The notes beneath the pieces were generated by a model, which saw nothing but the letters and a program-made list of their open reading frames with translations, did no database searches and had not been told where the DNA came from. Made by a program: the position numbers and the translations under genes. A DNA stretch of 47,256 bases from Pseudomonadota bacterium. GTDB lineage: Bacteria > Pseudomonadota > Alphaproteobacteria > Sphingomonadales > Sphingomonadaceae. Of this stretch, positions 41,611 through 47,256 are shown piece by piece. Where the stretch lies: positions 1 to 47,256 of the forward strand of contig CAUJJI010000227.1 in assembly GCA_963205265.1 (NCBI GenBank), in the 5' to 3' direction. The stretch's first letter is position 1. Every line of letters starts with the position of its first letter.

Positions 41611-43176
41611 TCAGTTGATCCTTCGCTCGTACCCCTGCCAGAACGGCTCGCGCAGGACGCGGCGCAGCAGCTTGTTGCCGGCATTGCGCGGCAGGGAATC
41701 GACGAGGACGAGCCGCTTCGGCAGCTTGAAGCGCGCCAGCTTGCCGTCGAGCCAGGCCAGGATCGAAGCCAGGTCGGGTGTCGCCCCCGGCCTCGGCACG
41801 ACGAGCGCGACGACCTCTTCCCCCCAGCGCTCCGAAGGTGCGCTGACCACTGCGACGTCGGCAACGTCGGGATGGCCGAAGATGGCGTTCTCCACTTCCG
41901 CCGGATAGACGTTCTCACCGCCGCTGATGATCATGTCCTTGGCGCGGTCGAGAATGAAGAGATAGCCCTCGGCATCGATCTGCCCGATGTCGCCGGTGCG
42001 CATCCAGCCGTCCGGACCGAAGACCTCTGCATTGGCGTCCGGCCGCTTCCAGTAGCCCGGCATGACCGAGGGCGAGAGCACCGCGACCTCGCCGGTCGTG
42101 CCGGGAGGGAGGAAGTTCCAGTCGTCGTCGACGATGGCGATGCTCACGGCCGGCATCGCCGTGCCTGCCGAGCGCAAGCGCCCGGGGACGCCCGAAACGT
42201 GGTCCTGCGGCTGCAATGCCACGACTCCGCCCGCGGCCTCGCTCATCCCGTACATCTGCACGAAGCCGCAGCCCAGCCGCGCGATAGCCTGGCGCAGCAG
42301 GGCTTCCGGGATCGGGGCGGCGCCGTAGGTGATATATTCGAGCGAGGAGAAATCCGCGTCCGCGCTTGCCGGATGTTCCAGCACCATCTGCATGGCCGCG
42401 GGCGCCAGCAGGATCTGGCTGATCCGCTCGCGCGCGATGAGAGCGGGCAGGCTGCCGGCATCGAACTCGCGCGCGATGACGATCCGGGCCCCGGCGTAGA
42501 AGCCGAACAGGGCATAGGCGGTTCCCGCGATGTGCGCGACCGGCAGGACCTGCCCGACGATGCACCCGCGCGGGGGAAACCACGCGAGCCCGGCCCGGTA
42601 GCCCGGCGCGCGCAGCGCCAGCAGGTTGCGATTGCTGAGCATGGCGCCCTTGGGCCGGCCGGTCGTCCCCGAGGTATAGACCTGGAAGACCACCGCCTCA
42701 GGGTCGGGAACATAGTCCGGCAAGCCGAGGCCGCCCTCCCGCGTTGCGAGCAGGCTCTCGGCGAGGCTCAGCCGCGGGATGCCGGCCGCCTGGGCAAGCG
42801 CGTCGGCGGCAGCGGCAAGCTCCTCGTCGCTGAACAGGCAGGTCATTTCCGAGTCGGCAACGATGAAGCCCAGCTCGTCGGCAGCGAGGCGCCAGTTGAG
42901 CGGCACCAGCACGGCTCCCAGCCTTGCCACTGCGAACAGCAATGCGAAATACTGGTCGCTGTTCTTGCCGAGGTAGCCGATCCTGTCGCCCTTGCCGTAC
43001 CCGGCATCGGCTAGCCGGGCGGCGAGCGCCGAGGCGCCGGCTTCCAATTCCGCGTAAGTCGTGGCCTTGCCTTCGAAAAGGGTTGCCACCTGGTCCGGGT
43101 CCTGCGCCGCGTAGTGGGCTAGGATCGACCACAGCGTGACCAGCTGGTCGTGATGGATCTCCCCTCCGCGGCTCAC
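41611..43176 (-). CDS. AMP-forming acyl-CoA synthetase (long-chain/medium-chain ligase-like)
   Basis: A ligase of about 521 residues: P-loop YTSGTTGRPKG, adenine motif QMYGMSEAAGG, hinge motif RTGDIGQIDAEGYLF with DRAKDMIISGGENVYP, and the adenylation Lys502 in NAGNKLLRR. It makes an acyl-CoA from a fatty or cyclic acid. The start is uncertain: GTG at 43176 lies 4 bp after the stop of the upstream crotonase with GAAGGGG before it; the frame stays open to a TTG at 43218. It is the second ligase in the window and only distantly like that at 31123, so two acids or two stages of one pathway may need activation. Confidence 0.92.
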   Translation of the reverse strand: MSRGGEIHHDQLVTLWSILAHYAAQDPDQVATLFEGKATTYAELEAGASALAARLADAGYGKGDRIGYLGKNSDQYFALLFAVARLGAVLVPLNWRLAADELGFIVADSEMTCLFSDEELAAAADALAQAAGIPRLSLAESLLATREGGLGLPDYVPDPEAVVFQVYTSGTTGRPKGAMLSNRNLLALRAPGYRAGLAWFPPRGCIVGQVLPVAHIAGTAYALFGFYAGARIVIAREFDAGSLPALIARERISQILLAPAAMQMVLEHPASADADFSSLEYITYGAAPIPEALLRQAIARLGCGFVQMYGMSEAAGGVVALQPQDHVSGVPGRLRSAGTAMPAVSIAIVDDDWNFLPPGTTGEVAVLSPSVMPGYWKRPDANAEVFGPDGWMRTGDIGQIDAEGYLFILDRAKDMIISGGENVYPAEVENAIFGHPDVADVAVVSAPSERWGEEVVALVVPRPGATPDLASILAWLDGKLARFKLPKRLVLVDSLPRNAGNKLLRRVLREPFWQGYERRIN

Positions 43177-43180
43177 AAAG

Positions 43181-43939
43181 TCAGCGCCCCTTCCAGACGG
43201 GCGCACGCTTCTCCGCAAAGGCGGCCGCGCCTTCGCGAGCGTCTTCCGAAGCGAACACCGGTGCGGTGATGGCGAACTGGCGCTCGAACAGCTCTGCCTT
43301 CGGCCATTCGAGGCTCTCGTTCAGCACGCGCCGGCTGGTCGCCACCGCCATGGGCCCATTGGCGGCGATGACCTTTGCCAGCGCGATCGCCTGGCTCAGC
43401 GCCTCGCCTTCGGGAACGACGCGATTGACCAGGCCGGCCTGGGCCAGCCGCTCGACCGGGAAGATCTCGCCGGTCAGTACGAATTCGGATGCGAGCTTGA
43501 TCGGCATCTGGCGCGGCAGGCGCACCAGCCCGCCGGCATTGGCGACGAGCCCGCGCTTGACTTCGGTCAGACCGAACTTCGCGGCGCTGGACGCGACGAC
43601 CATGTCGCAGGCGAGCATGATCTCGAAGCCGCCGGCCAGCGCATAGCCTTCGACCGCGGCGATGAACGGCTTCTCGAGTTCGGACTGCGTGACGCCGGCG
43701 AAGCCGGTCTCGGGCAGCCGCACCACTTCGCCGCGCAGGAACGCCTTGAGGTCCATGCCCGCACAGAAGTTGCCTCCCGCGCCGGTGATGACCGCGCAGC
43801 GGATTTCCGGATCGGCATTGACCTGCTTCACCGCGGCCTCGACCGCAAGCGCGGTTTCCCGGTCGACCGCATTGCGCGCTTCCGGACGATTGATGGTGAT
43901 GACGGCGACGCCGTCCTCGACCTTGAATTCAGCGGACAT
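43181..43939 (-). CDS. Enoyl-CoA hydratase (canonical crotonase)
   Basis: A 252-residue crotonase with both catalytic glutamates: EGYALAGGFEIMLACDMV (first Glu in GGFEI) and FGLTEVKRGLVANAGG (second Glu in LTE). GNFCAGMDLKAF is the first oxyanion segment. It should hydrate 2-trans-enoyl-CoA to 3-hydroxyacyl-CoA. It follows the acyl-CoA dehydrogenase by 33 bp and ends 4 bp from the ligase start. It is the only one of the three crotonases here with the full hydratase residue set. Confidence 0.94.
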   Translation of the reverse strand: MSAEFKVEDGVAVITINRPEARNAVDRETALAVEAAVKQVNADPEIRCAVITGAGGNFCAGMDLKAFLRGEVVRLPETGFAGVTQSELEKPFIAAVEGYALAGGFEIMLACDMVVASSAAKFGLTEVKRGLVANAGGLVRLPRQMPIKLASEFVLTGEIFPVERLAQAGLVNRVVPEGEALSQAIALAKVIAANGPMAVATSRRVLNESLEWPKAELFERQFAITAPVFASEDAREGAAAFAEKRAPVWKGR

Positions 43940-43972
43940 CTGGCACTCCGAATTATCCTTGCCGACGATCGG

Positions 43973-45136
43973 TCAGATCGACCGGGCGATCAGCAGCTTC
44001 ATCACTTCGCTGGCGCCGCCGTAGATACGAAAGGCGCGTGCATCCTTGTACATTTCGGCAATCGGATACTCGAGCATGTAGCCGTAGCCGCCGAACAGCT
44101 GCAGGCATTCGTCGACCACGAACGCCTGAGCTTCGGTCACGTAGAGTTTCGCCATCGACGCCGTCGCGGCGTCCAATTCACCGGCAAGCAGGCGCTCGGT
44201 GCAGTGATAGAGAAAGGTCTTGGCGACCGTGGCCCGGGTCTTGCACTCGGCAAGCTTGAACTTGGTGTTCTGCTGGTCGAACAGCGTGCCGCCAAACATC
44301 TTGCGCGCCTTGCAGTGCTCGGCCGTGGCCTCGAGCGCGGCCTCCATCATGCCCATCGCCTGCCAGGCGATGACCAGCCGCTCCTTGGGCAGCTGTTCCA
44401 TCAGCATGCGGAAACCCTGCCCCTCGACCCCGCCGAGTAGGTTCGCCGCCGGCACCCGCATGTCGTTGAAGAACAGCTCGGCGGTGTCGCGGCCCTCCTG
44501 CCCGAGCTTGTCGAGCAGGCGGCCGCGCTCGAAGCCTTCGACCTTGTCGACTTCGACGGCGAACAGCGAGATTCCCTTGGAGCCGGCATTGAGGTCGGTC
44601 TTCGCGGCGACGACGACCAGCGAGCAGGCGTGACCGTTGGAGATGAAGGTCTTCTGGCCGTTGATGACGTAGTGGTCGCCATCGCGCCGTGCGCTCGTCC
44701 GCATGCCCTGGAGATCGGACCCGGCGCCCGGCTCGGTCATCGCCACGGCCAGCAGGGTGTCGCCGGCAACGGCGGAAGGAAGCCATGCCTGGCACTGCTC
44801 GGGCGTCGCGTAATGGTATAGGTACGGCGCCACCACGGTGCTGTGCAGCGAATAGGCGAAGTTCAGCGCGTTCTTGCGTCCCTGCCGCTCCATGACGATG
44901 GCATCGAACCGGAAGTCGAGGCCCGAGCCGCCGTAGGCCTCGGGCACGGTCGCACCGAGAATGCCGGCCTCACCGGCCTTGCGCCAGACATCCTGCTCGA
45001 CGAAGCCCTGGCTGCGCCACCGCTGCAACGCCTCGGGACCGGCATTCTCGTCGAGAAAGCGGTCGACCATGTCCTCGAACATGCGGATTTCTTCGGTGTC
45101 CATGAATTGCGGACGCGGGAGGTCGAACGCTGCCAA
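43973..45136 (-). CDS. Acyl-CoA dehydrogenase (full-length, FadE-like)
   Basis: A 387-residue acyl-CoA dehydrogenase: GATVPEAYGGSGLDFRFDAI, LAVAMTEPGAGSDLQGMRTS, HYVINGQKTFISNGHACS, QLFGGYGYMLEYPIAEMYKD and the C-terminal FRIYGGASEVMKLLIARS. This resembles the long-chain/isovaleryl group, in which the base lies in an earlier helix. TTG at 45136 is preferred because AGGA precedes it by about 9 nt and the FDLPRPQF prefix looks conserved; ATG at 45103 has no ribosome site. It heads the minus-strand module and is divergent from the KstD-like gene. Confidence 0.93.
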   Translation of the reverse strand: MAAFDLPRPQFMDTEEIRMFEDMVDRFLDENAGPEALQRWRSQGFVEQDVWRKAGEAGILGATVPEAYGGSGLDFRFDAIVMERQGRKNALNFAYSLHSTVVAPYLYHYATPEQCQAWLPSAVAGDTLLAVAMTEPGAGSDLQGMRTSARRDGDHYVINGQKTFISNGHACSLVVVAAKTDLNAGSKGISLFAVEVDKVEGFERGRLLDKLGQEGRDTAELFFNDMRVPAANLLGGVEGQGFRMLMEQLPKERLVIAWQAMGMMEAALEATAEHCKARKMFGGTLFDQQNTKFKLAECKTRATVAKTFLYHCTERLLAGELDAATASMAKLYVTEAQAFVVDECLQLFGGYGYMLEYPIAEMYKDARAFRIYGGASEVMKLLIARSI

Positions 45137-45327
45137 CGATATTGATCCTGTTTTTATTCGAGCGCCCGATTCACCACGATGAAGCGCGCGGAACAAGCCT
45201 ATAGCAGATGCCCTTGCGGGCACTTGCCCTGAGCTGCAGTCAGACGTTGCGCGACTTGCAAATTGGTGGCCCTTGGTCGTGAGGGCGGGAAGAAGCCGAT
45301 AGGGCTGCGCGGGATCGGGAGAGAGGC

Positions 45328-47046
45328 ATGTCCGTGACTTATGATGTAATCGTCGCCGGCTCCGGCTCGGCGGGCATGACCGCTGCGGTGCGAGCGGCAG
45401 CGCAGGGGCTGAAAGTGCTTGTCGTCGAGAAGGCGCACAAGATCGGCGGAACCTCGGCCACGTCGGGGGGCGTGACCTGGATTCCCAACCATGGCCTGGG
45501 CACCGACGATTCACGCGAGCAGGCGATCACCTACATCAACGCCGTGGCCAACGGCCCGGTCCGCCCGGACCGCATCGACGCATTCCTCGAGACCGGTCCG
45601 CGGATGATCGCCTTCCTCAAGGACATCGGCATGGAGCCGACGCCGATGCCCTGGCCGGACTATTTCCCCGAAGCGCACGGCGCGCGCGCCGACCGTTCGG
45701 TGGTGTTCCCCAAGTACGACGGCCGTCGCCTGGGCGCGCTGTTCCCGCTGGTGCGCGAACAGTTCACGCGCTTCAAGCTGATGAACCGCTACACGCTCGA
45801 CTTCGTCGAAGCGAACACGATCTCGATGCGCGCCGGCGGCTGGCTGCGCGAGCTGCTGAAGGTCACCTTGCGGTACTGGACCGATCTCGGCACCCGCCGC
45901 ATTGGCCGCCGCGACCGGCTGTTCAGCCTCGGCGCGGCTTTGATCGGCCCGCTGATCGAACGCTACGTCGCCCTGGGCGGGGAATTCCTGATCGGCTGGG
46001 GCGTGAAGGAGCTAGAGGTCGCGGACGGGCGCGTCGCCGGGGTCGTGATCGAACGCTACGGCAAGCGGCGGACGGTTCACGCGCGCCATGGCGTGATCGT
46101 CTGCGCCGGCGGCTTCGAATGGAGCCAGGAACTGCGCAACCGCTTCTTCACGATCCCCGGCGACACCCGCTTCAGCAGCACGCCCGAGGAAGCCAATCGC
46201 GGCGAAGTGCTCGAAGCCGGCATCGCGCTGGGCGCCGCCACCGAGTTCACCGAAACCGGCTGGTGGGTGCCGACCATGTCGCTGCCCCTCCCCGAGGTTT
46301 CGAACTTCGAGGAAATCCACCAGGCCGTCTTCGACGTCGGCCGGCCGCACAGCGTCTGTGTCAACCGCAACGGCGACCGCTTCGTGGACGAGGCCTGCGG
46401 CTACGACCGCTTCGGCAATGCGATGCTGGAAGACCAGCTGAAGACCGGTGCCAACACGCCCTGCTGGCTCGTGTTCGACGCCACTTTCCGCTACAAGTTC
46501 ACCGCCGGCGGGATCATGCCGACGGCGCTGATGCCGGACAGGAAGATTCCGGCGGACTGGTGGGACCAGTACGTGTTCCGGGCGCCGACGCTGCGCGAAC
46601 TGGCGGCGAAGATCGACCTCGACGCCGACAAGCTCGAGGCCACCGTCGCGCGGATGAACGAATATGCGCGGACGGGTGTCGATCCGGAATTCGGCCGCGG
46701 CGACAATGTCTACGATCGCAACTTCGGCGATCCCAAAATCGCCCCCAACCCCTGCCTCGGCCCGATCGACAAGGCACCGTTCTATGCGATCCCGGTCAAC
46801 CTGGGCGATCTCGGCACCAAGGGCGGACTCAAGTGCGACGCTCAGGCGCGAGTGCTCGACGCGCAGGACCGTCCGATCCCCGGGCTCTACGCCGCCGGCA
46901 ACGCCTCGGGCTCGCCCTTCGGCAATGCCTATCCCGGCGCCGGCGGGACGATCGGACCGGCGATGGTGTTCGGCTTCATCGCCGCGGACATGGTCGCCGC
47001 CGAGGCCGGGACCGAACTCGGCCGTTATACGCACAACTCCAATTGA
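45328..47046 (+). CDS. 3-ketosteroid-dehydrogenase-like FAD flavoprotein
   Basis: A 572-residue flavoprotein of the KstD/fumarate-reductase group. The dinucleotide motif AGSGSAG follows YDVIV, with VVEKAHKIGGTSATSGG after it. The C-terminal NAYPGAGGTIGPAM contains Tyr535 and Gly539, spaced as the 3-keto-binding Tyr and Gly of Rhodococcus KstD1; Tyr112 (PDYFPE) and Tyr359 (ACGYDRF) are candidates for the two catalytic tyrosines. FYAIPVNLGDLGTKGG is also family-typical. It would desaturate ring A of a 3-ketosteroid or like compound with an external acceptor. The delta-1 or delta-4 position cannot be told. GGGAGAGAGGC precedes the ATG. Confidence 0.9.
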   Translation: MSVTYDVIVAGSGSAGMTAAVRAAAQGLKVLVVEKAHKIGGTSATSGGVTWIPNHGLGTDDSREQAITYINAVANGPVRPDRIDAFLETGPRMIAFLKDIGMEPTPMPWPDYFPEAHGARADRSVVFPKYDGRRLGALFPLVREQFTRFKLMNRYTLDFVEANTISMRAGGWLRELLKVTLRYWTDLGTRRIGRRDRLFSLGAALIGPLIERYVALGGEFLIGWGVKELEVADGRVAGVVIERYGKRRTVHARHGVIVCAGGFEWSQELRNRFFTIPGDTRFSSTPEEANRGEVLEAGIALGAATEFTETGWWVPTMSLPLPEVSNFEEIHQAVFDVGRPHSVCVNRNGDRFVDEACGYDRFGNAMLEDQLKTGANTPCWLVFDATFRYKFTAGGIMPTALMPDRKIPADWWDQYVFRAPTLRELAAKIDLDADKLEATVARMNEYARTGVDPEFGRGDNVYDRNFGDPKIAPNPCLGPIDKAPFYAIPVNLGDLGTKGGLKCDAQARVLDAQDRPIPGLYAAGNASGSPFGNAYPGAGGTIGPAMVFGFIAADMVAAEAGTELGRYTHNSN

Positions 47047-47080
47047 CGGCGCGCGACCGGGAGGCAGGGGTCGATTTCAC

Positions 47081-47109
47081 TTGACATAACGAACCGAATT
47101 GGTTATATG
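47081..47109 (+). promoter_or_regulatory. Sigma-70-like promoter with overlapping dyad
   Basis: TTGACA (47081-47086), a 17-bp spacer and TATATG (47104-47109) form a good housekeeping promoter pointing right. The spacer holds AACC-GAATT-GGTT (47092-47104) and the wider ATAAC/GTTAT pair (47086-47090, 47102-47106), as expected of a TetR-family operator. Nothing else in 47047-47230 looks coding; a further imperfect dyad lies at 47134-47152. Confidence 0.65.
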
Positions 47110-47230
47110 CCCCATACCCTCGCGGGATGCAGGGAGCGGAACCGGTTCGCTCGCCGCTACCCCAAGGGCCGGCGCCTGTCAGGGCGACCACTTATCCGGA
47201 TGCGGGGAATTACCCAACGTAAGGCAGGGC

Positions 47231-47256
47231 ATGGGAGCAACCCGACCCGCCGACGC
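47231..47256 (+). CDS. Possible start of a gene running off the window
   Basis: An ATG at 47231 opens MGATRPAD and reads to the edge without a stop; AAGGCAGGGC sits just before it and the strong promoter is 122 bp upstream. A TetR-type regulator or the first gene of the next operon is possible. Only eight codons are visible, so identity is unknown. Confidence 0.35.

Noticed and set aside
41146..43014. Open frame of 622 codons on the plus strand opposite the Old Yellow Enzyme and CoA ligase
   Set aside because: It is a GC-driven mirror frame; the opposite-strand proteins have full catalytic residue sets.

Overview
This 47.3 kb window is GC-rich chromosomal DNA (I also considered a large replicon) that looks like a sphingomonad alphaproteobacterium of the Novosphingobium/Sphingobium type. 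The grounds are the density of substrate-specific TonB-dependent receptors paired with SDRs and quinoproteins, the AGGA-type ribosome sites, and a CCTGAA-ACAAG-TTCAGG intergenic palindrome at the left edge of a kind I associate with sphingomonad genomes. No rRNA, tRNA, CRISPR array, transposase or phage gene was seen. About 41 protein genes fill the window with short gaps.

Layout. (1) 1-2619, plus strand: repeat-bearing edge, SRPBCC protein, HSL-type esterase, SDR. (2) 2780-15907, minus strand: aldehyde dehydrogenase, APH-fold kinase, 3Fe-4S ferredoxin, cytochrome P450, GMC flavoprotein, AraC regulator, cytochrome c-PQQ quinohemoprotein, VOC protein, TonB receptor, SDR, MaoC. (3) 16294-20872, plus: a second TonB receptor of identical length and a quinohemoprotein alcohol dehydrogenase with its cytochrome at the other end. 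(4) 20895-26812, minus: LysR regulator, DUF2889 protein, a large/small acyl-CoA dehydrogenase pair, double-hotdog MaoC-like protein, SnoaL-like protein. (5) 27036-34323, plus: SDR, EthD-like protein, Rieske oxygenase, SnoaL-like protein, second EthD-like protein, acyl-CoA ligase, MDR oxidoreductase, SnoaL-like protein. (6) 34339-45136, minus: a beta-oxidation module with acyl-CoA dehydrogenases (3), crotonase-fold proteins (3), HSD10-like SDR, thiolase, Old Yellow Enzyme and a second acyl-CoA ligase. (7) 45328-47046, plus: a 3-ketosteroid-dehydrogenase-like flavoprotein, then a well-formed promoter with dyad symmetry firing out of the window.

Reading the genes together (inference): this is a catabolic island for a hydrophobic, probably alicyclic or steroid/terpenoid-like alcohol. 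Uptake would use the two TonB receptors; periplasmic quinohemoproteins, the GMC enzyme and SDRs would oxidise alcohols; the P450 and Rieske oxygenase would hydroxylate; aldehyde dehydrogenase and two CoA ligases would activate the acids; and two dehydrogenase sets with hydratases, SDR and thiolase would degrade side chain or ring fragments. The KstD-like enzyme carries the four active-site residues expected for a 3-keto-steroid-type substrate, the best single hint to the substrate. The substrate itself cannot be fixed from the sequence.
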